Origin: JAJRQY01 sp965224435
GTDB taxonomy: Bacteria > Actinomycetota > Acidimicrobiia > Acidimicrobiales > SZUA-35
Direction of reading: 5' to 3'
Assembly: GCA_965224435.1 (NCBI GenBank)
Contig: OZ245048.1
Coordinates: 1,736,001-1,800,000, forward strand
DNA length: 64,000 bases
Shown here one piece after another: positions 1-8,686 of this stretch. Made by a program: the position numbers and the translations under genes. How positions within the stretch are numbered: the stretch's first letter is position 1; each line of letters begins with the position of its first letter. The notes below the pieces were generated by a model. The model worked only from the letters and a program-made list of their open reading frames with translations. It was not told the DNA's origin and ran no database searches.

Positions 1-507
1 CAAAAGGGCCATGGAATCCTTCTGGCTGCGCTAGCGAAGGTGGCGGAAAGCGGACGCGACTTCCACATGACCCTCGTCGGAGACGGAGAGCTTCGGCCAG
101 AAGTCGAAGCACAGATCCAATCCTCCAACCTTGGAGACAAGGTCACCATTACCGGGTGGGCGTCAGAAGACGAGGTGAAGGCCGCAATCAACGCATCAGT
201 GGGCTTCGTTCTCCCCAGTTTTGCGGAAGGCCTTCCCGTTGTCATCATGGAGGCCCTCGCTGCCGGACGGCCAGTAATAAGCACCTATGTTGCCGGAATC
301 CCCGAACTGGTTCGCCCCGGAGTCTCGGGTTGGCTTGTGCCTGCTGGTTCGGTTGATCTCCTGGTCGACGCGGTTTGTGAACTGCTGGATGCTCCCCTGG
401 AACAGCTTGAGTCATTCGGTGCCGAGGGACGAAAAGCCGTGCATGAGCAGCACCGAGCAACAACCGAGGCGGCAAAGATTGCTGCCCTGTTTCCGCTAAG
501 GAACTAA
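1..507 (+). CDS. GT4-family glycosyltransferase, C-terminal part
   Basis: The open frame runs in from the left edge without a start, so only the C-terminal Rossmann domain of a retaining GT-B enzyme is present. Visible landmarks are the KGHGILLAAL helix right at the edge, the VGDGELR turn, the VTITGWASEDEV strand, and the nucleotide-sugar site SFAEGLPVVIMEALAAG with the two glutamates eight positions apart that are typical of GT4 (EX7E). It should transfer a hexose from a nucleotide sugar to a growing EPS repeat unit on the cytoplasmic face of the membrane. The substrate cannot be read from the sequence. It is followed at 81 bases by a GH74-like lipoprotein on the same strand. Confidence 0.9.
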   Translation, partial: QKGHGILLAALAKVAESGRDFHMTLVGDGELRPEVEAQIQSSNLGDKVTITGWASEDEVKAAINASVGFVLPSFAEGLPVVIMEALAAGRPVISTYVAGIPELVRPGVSGWLVPAGSVDLLVDAVCELLDAPLEQLESFGAEGRKAVHEQHRATTEAAKIAALFPLRN

Positions 508-588
508 CCGGCAAGCCGAAGCCCTGTGGACCTCCGATTCCACTAGACTTCGCCGATGGATTTCACTGTGGCGCCAAGGGATTTCACC

Positions 589-2952
589 ATGAGCAGAGGT
601 GATCGGCGGAAGCGCTCGCAAATTCGGTTACGGACGAGAGGATCGGCCTGTTTCGTCGGGCTTTGTTGCGCCCTTCTGGTTCTGGGTGCTTGCACCTCCA
701 ATGGCGAAGGATCTGGCGCTCCGGACGATGTTTCGCTTGCCACCGAACCTCCCGGGTTCCCCCAAGACGGCGTTGACAGCACGACCCCTTCTCCTGGCTC
801 CGTAGCCGCCTCACTCAGCGAGGCCTACGAATTCACTGATCTCGAACTAGGCGGCGGCGGTTGGGTGACCGGAATGGTCATTCACCCGACAGAAGCCGAT
901 CTGATGTACGCCAGAACCGATGTTGGTGGGGCCTACCGCTGGGATCCGACGACCGAACATTGGATCCAACTGTTGTCCTTCGAAACAGTTCCAAACCCCG
1001 ACCCTGGTGATTGGCAGGTCTCATCCGTAGCCACCTCGCCATCGGACCCGGACCGTGCCTATATGGCGGTTGGCGACTCGACCAAGGATTCCGAGGGCCG
1101 CATTCTCATTAGCGACGATCGGGGAGCGACATGGCAAGATCATGGTCGCGGATTCACTATTGCTGGCAACGCCGAAGACAGGATTGGTGGTGAACGCCTA
1201 GCGGTTGACCCGACTGATCCTGACACTGTCTGGTTCGGAAGTCGAAGCGAAGGACTGCTTGTCTCGACTGATGGGTCAGCGACCTGGTCTCCGGTTCCGT
1301 CTGTCCCCATTGTTGCCGCGGCCGAGGGTGAGAAACCAACGGGGGTGAAATGGGTGCTGGCCAGCGAGTTCGGAGTTTTTGTTGGTATCGCACATGACGG
1401 GGTCTATCAGGTCTCCGGAGAGCCATCTGCTCCTGGCGAAATCACCGCCGAGAAGCTTTGGGCCAGTGAAGGGATTCCCCTCGATGCGGAGATCGGCAGT
1501 GACGGTGTGCTCTGGGTAGCCGAACAGAAGCCGCCCTTTGTCTATCGATTTGACTCGTCCAGTCGCGAGCAACGCGACGTGACCCCGAACGGGGGCAAGA
1601 AGTTCGCTTCCGTCGCCATCGATCCCAACAACCCAAGTCGGGTCTTCATCGGACGTCAGAACATTTCGGACAGCGGTCTATGGAGAACCACCGATAGCGG
1701 CGAGAAGTGGAAGAAGGCGGCGGCGACGACCACCTGCGAGCAGGTCCCTTGGCTGGATGAGTATGACGACCGCTTGTTAAGCGCAGGCAGTATGGCCTTT
1801 GACCCAGCGGGTGAGCTGTGGTTTCCCGAGGGATTCGCCATGTGGCGAAGCACCGACCTTGATGACGGCGAAGTCACTTTCCAGTGCGCGACGCTTGGGA
1901 TCGAAGAACTTGTGAGCAACGACGTTCTGGTCACCCCGGCTGGTTCCATTGTTAGCGCCCACTGGGACCGTGGAGCCTTTCGCCATACTGATGGCACACC
2001 ACAAGGGGCGATCCAAGGACCAGTCACCGAATTCAACTCGGTCTGGGATCTTGATTGGAGTCCTGCGGATCCAGATTTTGTGGTTGCAATCGTTGCCGAT
2101 CACCGTTTCTGTTGCGAAGACTCATCCGATGCCTACGTCAGCAGCTTCTCCACCGATGGGGGACAGAGCTGGGAACGGTTTGGTTCCTACAAATCGGGCA
2201 ACCATCCGTACAAGCTCAGATTCGGCAATATCGCGGTCTCCGCAACTGACACCAACAATCTGGTGTGGCTCCCAACCTTCAATCTCCCGCCCCAGTTTTC
2301 GCGTGATCGCGGAACAACGTGGTCAGAAGTCATCTTGCCTGGAACCGAAGACATCCAGAAAGACGGGGTCAACCGTGGTGGCTCTCACACCACCTTTTTC
2401 CTGAACCGGAAGGTCCTCGCTGCGGATCGTGTCGCAGCGGACACGTTCTATCTTTATCAGGGAGACTTCGGGGTCTATCGATCCACAGACGGGGGTCAGT
2501 CTTGGGCGCTAATGGCCAGCGATGGTTTACCGATCGGGTCACCAATCGGCCATTTCCATAGCCAATTGCAGGCGGTTCCCGGTGAAGAAGGCCACCTTTT
2601 CTTCACCACCGGTCCGTTGGACCAGGGGGTTTGGCCCGCCTATGAAAGCGTCGATGGTGGAGACTCGTGGACCGAGGTCGACGGAACGGGCGAGGTAACA
2701 GCCATCGGATTTGGATCTGCTTCCGAGGTTGGTGGGCCAGTCACTGTCTTCCTGGCTGGTGAACTCAATGGAGAGCGAGGCCTATGGAGGTCGATCGATG
2801 GTGCCGTAACCTGGGGTCTGATTAGTGCGGCTCCTGGAGGAAATTACCTGCCGATTCAGGCCATAACCGGTCACCCAGACGAGTTCGGCACGGTTTTCGT
2901 GGCGTTTGGTGGAACAACAGTCAAAGTTGGAGCGTCTACACAAGGTGAATGA
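589..2952 (+). CDS. GH74-like secreted glycosidase lipoprotein (Asp-box beta-propeller)
   Basis: The product is about 787 residues. An arginine-rich n-region and hydrophobic core end in the lipobox LGAC, so it should be a lipoprotein anchored outside the cell. The start at 589 is preferred over the in-frame ATG at 556 because AAGGG lies 8 bases upstream and it gives a normal signal peptide. At least eight Asp-box repeats are visible (for example STDGGQSW, SVDGGDSW, SRDRGTTW). The N-terminal YARTDVGGAYRWD segment and the later AHWDRGAFRH segment match the two regions that hold the catalytic aspartates in GH74 endo-xyloglucanases, so an active endo-glycosidase is likely. Its position inside an EPS locus suggests trimming or release of the exported polymer rather than plant xyloglucan use (inference). 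GGATTTCAC occurs twice, 21 bases apart, just before the start. Confidence 0.8.
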   Translation: MSRGDRRKRSQIRLRTRGSACFVGLCCALLVLGACTSNGEGSGAPDDVSLATEPPGFPQDGVDSTTPSPGSVAASLSEAYEFTDLELGGGGWVTGMVIHPTEADLMYARTDVGGAYRWDPTTEHWIQLLSFETVPNPDPGDWQVSSVATSPSDPDRAYMAVGDSTKDSEGRILISDDRGATWQDHGRGFTIAGNAEDRIGGERLAVDPTDPDTVWFGSRSEGLLVSTDGSATWSPVPSVPIVAAAEGEKPTGVKWVLASEFGVFVGIAHDGVYQVSGEPSAPGEITAEKLWASEGIPLDAEIGSDGVLWVAEQKPPFVYRFDSSSREQRDVTPNGGKKFASVAIDPNNPSRVFIGRQNISDSGLWRTTDSGEKWKKAAATTTCEQVPWLDEYDDRLLSAGSMAFDPAGELWFPEGFAMWRSTDLDDGEVTFQCATLGIEELVSNDVLVTPAGSIVSAHWDRGAFRHTDGTPQGAIQGPVTEFNSVWDLDWSPADPDFVVAIVADHRFCCEDSSDAYVSSFSTDGGQSWERFGSYKSGNHPYKLRFGNIAVSATDTNNLVWLPTFNLPPQFSRDRGTTWSEVILPGTEDIQKDGVNRGGSHTTFFLNRKVLAADRVAADTFYLYQGDFGVYRSTDGGQSWALMASDGLPIGSPIGHFHSQLQAVPGEEGHLFFTTGPLDQGVWPAYESVDGGDSWTEVDGTGEVTAIGFGSASEVGGPVTVFLAGELNGERGLWRSIDGAVTWGLISAAPGGNYLPIQAITGHPDEFGTVFVAFGGTTVKVGASTQGE

Positions 2953-3039
2953 GCCGATTTGAGCGAGAAAATCTTTGCTGGATCTGCTGGATTCGTTGCC
3001 GCTGAGGCCGACGAGTAGTAGTAACCCGGAGGGTAGAGA

Positions 3040-4041
3040 ATGCATTGGACCGTAGCGGCACCGTTCGTCACCAGTCCTACAAGTCAGTGGCTTGCCAGTT
3101 CGGTTAGCCAGGATCACCAACTCACCATTGTTCCCCGCGTCGGTGAACAGGTCAGTTGGCATGACAAGAAATCGCCTGTGACCAGTCCGGCTGAGTGGAT
3201 CCAGTTCATGCGCCAGGCCCATCGGGCCGTTTCGCGGACCTCCGGTGGAGTCATCACCGTCTTTCCACAGCTCGCATCCATGGTTGGTGCTCAGAAGCAG
3301 CTGCGCCGCAAGAACGACATGCCCATCGTGAGCTGGTTCTTCAATACTTCGACCGACTCTGCCATCCGCATTGTTCCCGCCCGGCTATCCCTGCGAGCCG
3401 TCGACAAGTTCGTCGTGCATTCCAGTCGCGAGATCGAGGCCTATGCCAGCCAGCTAGCCATCGACCCTGGACGATTCGAGTACGTTCCCCTCCAGTACGG
3501 AGGCGACATTGATGACTCCCCGCTCGAAGAAGAGAAGCCCTTCATCTTCGCCACGGGTTCGGGACACCGTGACTATGCCACCTTCTTTGACGCAGTGGCA
3601 AAGACGGGGCATCGCACGATCGTTCTGGCATCGGAGCACGCTCTGGCCAATACAACACCGCCGCCCAACGTTGAGATCTTGGAGCAACTTCCAAAGCCTG
3701 AGATTCGAAAGATGATTCGCCGGGCTCGCATCAATGTTGTGCCAATGAGCACCAACGGTCTGACCGCGGGGCTCGTAACCATCGTCGATGCTTTCTGCCA
3801 CGGCCGTGGCCTGGTAGCCACTGCTCGACCCGGTGTTGAGGACTATCTTCTTGACAGCGAGAACTCGCTTCTGGTTCCGCCAAGTGATGCGGGGGCGATG
3901 GCAGAGGCTCTCGAAGCCATGTGGGGTGATGACATCCTGCGTCAGCAGCTAAACAAGGGCGCGGCCGCTTTTGCCGAAGCTAATTGCACGGACGCGGCCG
4001 CCGGTCGTCGCCTAAACGAAATCCTCGACTCTCTCTCGTAG
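3040..4041 (+). CDS. GT4-like glycosyltransferase
   Basis: This 333-residue protein has a GT-B layout. The N-terminal half contains the acceptor-side fold (VSWFFNTSTDSA, FVVHSSREIEAYA, a common glycosyltransferase element). The C-terminal half contains a donor site with NVVPMSTNGLTAGLVTIVDAF and VEDYLLDSENSLLVP. The first glutamate of the usual EX7E pair is replaced (NGLTAGLVTIVDA), so the donor site is atypical. The ATG is preceded by GGAGGG with a 6-base spacer. It lies 87 bases behind the GH74-like gene and 68 bases ahead of a GT2 gene, so the three are probably co-transcribed. Donor and acceptor are not predictable. Confidence 0.8.
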   Translation: MHWTVAAPFVTSPTSQWLASSVSQDHQLTIVPRVGEQVSWHDKKSPVTSPAEWIQFMRQAHRAVSRTSGGVITVFPQLASMVGAQKQLRRKNDMPIVSWFFNTSTDSAIRIVPARLSLRAVDKFVVHSSREIEAYASQLAIDPGRFEYVPLQYGGDIDDSPLEEEKPFIFATGSGHRDYATFFDAVAKTGHRTIVLASEHALANTTPPPNVEILEQLPKPEIRKMIRRARINVVPMSTNGLTAGLVTIVDAFCHGRGLVATARPGVEDYLLDSENSLLVPPSDAGAMAEALEAMWGDDILRQQLNKGAAAFAEANCTDAAAGRRLNEILDSLS

Positions 4042-4083
4042 GTCAACGGTTCACTTTCCGCTTTCGAAATGAACGGCTCCGTC

Positions 4084-4128
4084 ATGAAGACTCCGATCGC
4101 TCACCCATTATGAAGACCCCAATTGCTC
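4084..4128 (+). repeat. tandem duplication of a start region creating mini-ORF MKTPIAHPL
   Basis: The first 19 bases of the GT2 gene at 4110 recur 26 bases upstream at 4084 with three differences, all at third codon positions. The upstream copy encodes MKTPIAHPL followed by TGA. That TGA overlaps the ATG of the real gene (ATGA). The real protein starts MKTPIALYV, so the mini-ORF is a copy of its N-terminus in another frame. Confidence 0.75.
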
Positions 4129-5027
4129 TCTACGTCTGCACTCATCAACGCAATGATGAGCTTCAGCGTCTGCTCGACTCGGTTGTCGTTGCCGCAAATG
4201 AGGTGATGGATCGTGTTGACGTCGCCGTTGTGGTGGTTGATGACAACCCCGATGGTCGGGCTGAGTCTGTTGTCGAAGCCTTCGAGCACAACTTCTCCCT
4301 CGGCCTCCACTACCGCCTCAGTGGGAAACAGAACATCGCGATCGCCCGAAATATTGGTTTCGAAGCGGCCATGGAACTTGGTGACTGGGTACTCATGACC
4401 GATGACGACATTGTCATCCCAGCCGATTGGTTTGCTCAGCACCTTGCATTACAAGACAGGACCGGTGCCGATGCCACGACCGGCCCGGCGCTCTTAACCT
4501 TTGGGCACGGAGGCGATTGGATCCGGGAGCAGCCATTTGATCTGGTTGGCCTTCTGGATTACGAAGAAGAGTCAATGCCTCCGGAGTGCTCAACCGGAAA
4601 CTCTATGGTTCGGTCCGCATTTTTTGTCGAGCATCCCGAGATCCGCTTTGATCCTGGTCTCGGAATTGCTGGTGGCGAAGACATGGTGTTCTACCGGGGG
4701 GCTATTGCGGCAGGCATGGTGCCGCGATTCTCCAAGAAGGTGGCGGTCTATGAGATCGAACCAGCCAGTCGCTCAACCTATCGATATCAGCTCAGTCGCT
4801 CCCTCTGGATGGGCAATACCGAGTTCGAAACCAACCTGCGTAGTGGTCAAGCAAGTCGCCTGCGCCTATTCCTTCGGGCGAGCAAACGTGCCCTTGGCGG
4901 TCTGAGCCGCCCGGCCCGTCGTGCTAGCAGGGGCCAGCCGCCCCAGTTTCGCTACGCCGGAGTACTTATTGTGCAAGGAATTGGTATGGGCATTGGCCAG
5001 TTCGGCATTGTCTTGGACCACCGGTAG
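4110..5027 (+). CDS. GT2-family glycosyltransferase
   Basis: The 305-residue product has a GT-A core: ALYVCTHQRNDELQRLLDSV at the start, VVVVDDNPDG as the first nucleotide-binding aspartates, NIAIARNIGF, and LMTDDDIVIP as the metal-binding DxD. The start at 4110 is chosen because the homologous core begins immediately there; an in-frame ATG at 3984 would add 42 unrelated residues overlapping the previous gene. It probably adds an inverting sugar to a lipid-linked EPS intermediate. A hydrophobic stretch close to the C-terminus (GVLIVQGIGMGIGQFGIVL) may sit on the membrane. The start is embedded in a 26-base tandem duplication. Confidence 0.85.
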   Translation: MKTPIALYVCTHQRNDELQRLLDSVVVAANEVMDRVDVAVVVVDDNPDGRAESVVEAFEHNFSLGLHYRLSGKQNIAIARNIGFEAAMELGDWVLMTDDDIVIPADWFAQHLALQDRTGADATTGPALLTFGHGGDWIREQPFDLVGLLDYEEESMPPECSTGNSMVRSAFFVEHPEIRFDPGLGIAGGEDMVFYRGAIAAGMVPRFSKKVAVYEIEPASRSTYRYQLSRSLWMGNTEFETNLRSGQASRLRLFLRASKRALGGLSRPARRASRGQPPQFRYAGVLIVQGIGMGIGQFGIVLDHR

Positions 5028-5178
5028 TGATGACTGCGACTGGTTCTGGCCTACGCCACTCACGGGTTCAGCTAGGCCACCTACTAGGTCATAGGGCCTA
5101 TTGCCTTGGGCAGAGTATTTTCCATTGGAATCCTCCCCGCCTTCAACGCTACGCTGGAGCGGTGGATTGGGAGTTTTG

Positions 5179-5997
5179 ATGGATATCCGAGCGGTTGTTG
5201 GTGCGGCCAGAGTCAAGGCCGAGCGAAAGGTTGGCGAGACAGTGGCGTCGGTGAGCCGTCGCCTTTCAGGGTCTTCAGAACAACCCCCGGCCAAGACACT
5301 CTTCGTGATTGCCCACGCCCGGTCCGGCTCGACGTTGCTCACCCACCTTCTCGGCGCTCACGATGACATTTTGTCCGTCGGTGAGCATCACGTCAGCTAT
5401 AGCAAGGATTCTGACTTGCGCCGGTTGCGCGATCGCAGCGCGTTTATGGCCAATGATCTCAAGGCCCGGCCGATCTATGTCGTTGACAAGATCGTGTACA
5501 ACGAGCACACCATCAGTGATGACCTCCTGCGTGACTCCTCGATCAGGTTCGTGTTCTTGCTGCGACGGCCAGAAGGCACGCTGCCCAGCGTTGGCAAGAT
5601 GTTCGGCCAGGCCGACATTGGTCGGCAGCTGGCCTACTACCGTCGGCGTCTCGACGAGATGGTCACCATCGCCAAGAAGGTGGGGGACCCGACCAGGTCG
5701 GCCTTCATGACCTATGAGCAGATCACGGGCCAGCCCGACGCGACTCTGTCCTACCTCAGCGGCTTTCTTGATCTCGATTCGCCCCTGAATAAGGACTATG
5801 ACGTCAGCCGCACGACGGGCCGTCAGGCCTGGGGTGATCCGTCCGAGCGTATCTTCTCTGGCACCATCGATCTGCGCCGCGGTGATTCTGACCCGCTACC
5901 AGTTGATATCGCAGTTGAGGCTGAGGCCATTCACGCCTTCGCCCTGTTTGAATTGGCGAAGCAATCTGCAGCAAATCCCCTGGTTAGCGACTCCTAA
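5179..5997 (+). CDS. sulfotransferase
   Basis: The 272-residue product contains the PAPS-binding 5' loop HARSGSTLLTHLLGAHDD near residues 45-60, and the later SIRFVFLLRRPEGTLPS strand-loop that corresponds to the 3'-phosphate-binding region. This is the Sulfotransfer fold used to move sulfate from PAPS to a hydroxyl or amine. The start at 5179 is supported by GGGAG 5 bases upstream; a start at 5101 would add 26 residues without similarity to the fold. It is directly followed by the polymerase gene at 5998 with no gap, so it is probably in the same transcript and acts on an EPS sugar or oligosaccharide. No PAPS-forming genes are in the window. Confidence 0.8.
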   Translation: MDIRAVVGAARVKAERKVGETVASVSRRLSGSSEQPPAKTLFVIAHARSGSTLLTHLLGAHDDILSVGEHHVSYSKDSDLRRLRDRSAFMANDLKARPIYVVDKIVYNEHTISDDLLRDSSIRFVFLLRRPEGTLPSVGKMFGQADIGRQLAYYRRRLDEMVTIAKKVGDPTRSAFMTYEQITGQPDATLSYLSGFLDLDSPLNKDYDVSRTTGRQAWGDPSERIFSGTIDLRRGDSDPLPVDIAVEAEAIHAFALFELAKQSAANPLVSDS

Positions 5998-7320
5998 GTG
6001 TTGAGCCAGGTCTCGGACCGAACAACCTCGTCGACCCTGACGACGGCAGACTCTTACTTTGGGCCATGGTCCAGGGGTCTGGGACAGATCTACATTGTTA
6101 CGGCCATGGTCACTGCTTTTGGGGCCTATGACATCAAGCCTATGTTCCACACCCTGGTCCTTGGTTTCGCCTTTGGTTGCCTCCTGTTGGCTCCTCGCCA
6201 AGCCATTTTGGACATCCGTGTCTCCCTGATCTCGGTCATGATGTTGTCCCTGGTGGCCGCATCGGTCTTATGGACCTTTGACTCGGTGACGACAACGTTT
6301 CTGGTCCGCCTGGAAGTCCCGCGATCACTGTTTCTACTGCTTGTTATTGCTGTGCTTCCGTTGGAAGACACCATTGCTGGTCTGAAGAAGGCCATATGGG
6401 TGATCTTGGGCATGACCATCATTGGCTTGATTCTGGTGCCGGCTACTCGATCACACGGCATTCTGGCCGGATCGACCGAGCCCTATCCCGGCTGGCATGG
6501 CTTCTTCCTGCACAAGAACTCGATGTCGCCCTATCTGATCTTCGCTCTCAGCACGCTGTTGATTTGGGAAAAGAGCAAGGCAGCTCGAGTTCTTGGATTC
6601 CTGACCATCATGGTCTTGATGGTGGGATCGCAATCGGGTACCGGCATCGGCGCCAGCCTGTTTGTTATTGCGTTCTATATTTGGGTTGTCATGTACCGGC
6701 GCAGCTCGAACCGTTGGTCAGGCGGATTCTTGATTGCATCTGTTGGGCTGCTGTTCTGTGCGGCCATTACTGGAGCGGCAGCAATTGGCCAGATCTCCGA
6801 ATCTGCGGGCAAGGGCTCGTCCTTCTCGGGCCGAACTTTCATCTGGAGCGCGGTTCTCGATGCCATTAGCCAACGACCCCTTCTGGGCTATGGCTATGGA
6901 GGCTTGTTCCAGAACCCGCCTTCGGATACAACCCGGGAAATATGGCGAAACATCGGGTTTGAGGCCAATCACTCCCATAGCGGAGGATTAGATCTACTGC
7001 TACAGCTTGGTGTTGTTGGCACGGTGCTCTTTGGTGGCCTCTTCGTATCGACCCTGCTCGGTGGGCTCGGGGTCCGAGAGGACGAGCAGCGGATGGCCGA
7101 CTGGATCCTCATCGTTCTGGCTGTGCAAGTTCTCATCAGCCTGTCCGAACCAGTCTTTCTTGGGCCATGGATGCTGGTAATGATGATTCTTCGGGGACTG
7201 ACCCTCAAGACAATGCCATCGTGGCGCCAACGTCATGGACGGGTCGCCACCATTCATGGTGAGCGGGCTCGGATCCGGTCGGAACACGACGACGAGCTTG
7301 ACTATCAGTCCGTCGAATAG
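5998..7320 (+). CDS. O-antigen ligase/Wzy-type polysaccharide polymerase (copy 1)
   Basis: This 440-residue integral membrane protein has roughly ten hydrophobic segments. It has the hallmark of the Wzy/WaaL family: a large external loop late in the protein containing SGRTFIWSAVLDAISQRPLLGYGYG, followed by NHSHSGGLDLLLQLGVVG. It starts with GTG immediately after the TAA of the sulfotransferase gene, indicating translational coupling. It should join undecaprenyl-linked repeat units on the outer face of the membrane. It is the first of four such proteins in the window. The following flippase gene is convergent, 31 bases away. Confidence 0.85.
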   Translation: MLSQVSDRTTSSTLTTADSYFGPWSRGLGQIYIVTAMVTAFGAYDIKPMFHTLVLGFAFGCLLLAPRQAILDIRVSLISVMMLSLVAASVLWTFDSVTTTFLVRLEVPRSLFLLLVIAVLPLEDTIAGLKKAIWVILGMTIIGLILVPATRSHGILAGSTEPYPGWHGFFLHKNSMSPYLIFALSTLLIWEKSKAARVLGFLTIMVLMVGSQSGTGIGASLFVIAFYIWVVMYRRSSNRWSGGFLIASVGLLFCAAITGAAAIGQISESAGKGSSFSGRTFIWSAVLDAISQRPLLGYGYGGLFQNPPSDTTREIWRNIGFEANHSHSGGLDLLLQLGVVGTVLFGGLFVSTLLGGLGVREDEQRMADWILIVLAVQVLISLSEPVFLGPWMLVMMILRGLTLKTMPSWRQRHGRVATIHGERARIRSEHDDELDYQSVE

Positions 7321-7351
7321 GCGACCAGAAACGAGGTGAGATCGATCTCCC

Positions 7352-8686
7352 CTAGGTTCGAATGGGGGTGCGACCTGACTGGTTGCCCTTCTCACTGCCC
7401 GATTCGTCTGCGTCTTTGGCTGGGCCATCAGATTCGTCCGCTTGGCGCTGTGCCCGGATAAGCATCAGCCAGCCCCCAACTGCGAGGTAGATCTCGGCCA
7501 CGATGGTGCCGATGACGGCACCGCGCCACGAGTAGGAGGGAATGAGGGCGATGTAGAGCACCATGCTCAACGCGGCGGAAGAGATTAGCAGGTAGGCGCG
7601 CCGGGAAATGAGGCCAAGTCCCATGAGCCCGTTGAGTGGTGCGCGACTGATAGCGAGCAGGGGGATCAATGGCACCAGCCAGCGAACGATGTTGACATCG
7701 ATCTTGTCGGTTCCTGGCATGAAGCGAAGGAGGATCGGTGTCAGAGTGAACATGGCCAGAGCGATGACCAGGCTCAGGGCTAGGGACGTGCTGGCAAAGC
7801 GCTTGGCCCGGTCAACGTGCAGACCCTTGCGGCCGTCGCCCTCGGGCAAGAATCGCTGGAAGAGGGCCTTGTTCATGGTCTGGATCGGGAACTGGGAGAG
7901 CAACACAATACGGAAGGCAGCGCCATAGAGGCCAGCGTCGGCCTCTAATCCGTAAACGTTCATGATGGCCTTGTCCCCATTTGTCTGGAGGTTGGAGGCG
8001 GCCATTGGTGTTGACAGCTCGAAATTGGTTCGCACATAGTCCCGGTCAGGCTGCATGAGACCAGGCCGTAATCCGAAGCGAGGTAGCACCAGAAACACTG
8101 CGACTGCGCTGGTGAAGGTGAAGCCGATGAGCCAAGCAATGGCGAGATTCTGGATAGTCATGTCGGCCAAGGTGTAGGTAGCCAGGAGTGAGCCAACACG
8201 AACAAGGGGCAGAGCCAGTCGTATCTTGGCCGACGTTGCGAATCCGTGCGTGGCTTGAATCAGGGTGGTAGCCACATTGGAGATCGGGAAGAGGATGAGT
8301 TCAGCAACGGCCATGAGGAACATGGCGAAGACGGTGACAGTGGAAACAACGAAGGAGGCAATCAGCGTGGCAACACCAACGGCCATGACACCCTGCAAGA
8401 TGGTCATCCAGAGGGCGCGACTGCTTACAACCTGCGGGTCATCGTTCAGCTTGATAATGCGTTGTAAGACCAGAAGCTGCAGGCCAGACCAGCTCAGCGC
8501 ACCAATCGGACCAATGACCCCGTAGAAGCCGACGTAGCCGCCATATACCTCGGGTTCGAGGGCATTGAGGAGAAGCAGGAACGAGATGATGTTGGCTACA
8601 AGGCTCAGTCCGTCACCAAGCCCACTCCAAGCCACATCTCCCATCATCTCGCCGTAGCGACGGAAAAGCCCTCGAACCCGAGTCAT
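7352..8686 (-). CDS. polysaccharide flippase, Wzx/MATE-like (copy 1)
   Basis: The 444-residue product has about 12-14 hydrophobic segments and the N-terminal arrangement MGDVAWSGLGDGLSLVANIISFLLLLNALEP common to polysaccharide-biosynthesis flippases (MOP superfamily). It should move lipid-linked repeat units across the membrane for the polymerases. Its start overlaps the stop of the upstream sulfotransferase gene by four bases (positions 8683-8686), so the two are coupled. The C-terminus is hydrophilic and acidic/basic (about 30 residues). Confidence 0.85.
   Translation of the reverse strand: MTRVRGLFRRYGEMMGDVAWSGLGDGLSLVANIISFLLLLNALEPEVYGGYVGFYGVIGPIGALSWSGLQLLVLQRIIKLNDDPQVVSSRALWMTILQGVMAVGVATLIASFVVSTVTVFAMFLMAVAELILFPISNVATTLIQATHGFATSAKIRLALPLVRVGSLLATYTLADMTIQNLAIAWLIGFTFTSAVAVFLVLPRFGLRPGLMQPDRDYVRTNFELSTPMAASNLQTNGDKAIMNVYGLEADAGLYGAAFRIVLLSQFPIQTMNKALFQRFLPEGDGRKGLHVDRAKRFASTSLALSLVIALAMFTLTPILLRFMPGTDKIDVNIVRWLVPLIPLLAISRAPLNGLMGLGLISRRAYLLISSAALSMVLYIALIPSYSWRGAVIGTIVAEIYLAVGGWLMLIRAQRQADESDGPAKDADESGSEKGNQSGRTPIRT

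Noticed and set aside
7340..7351. GAGATCGATCTC palindrome between polymerase 1 and flippase 1 as terminator
   Set aside because: A 12-base perfect palindrome has no loop and no T-run; too weak to call.
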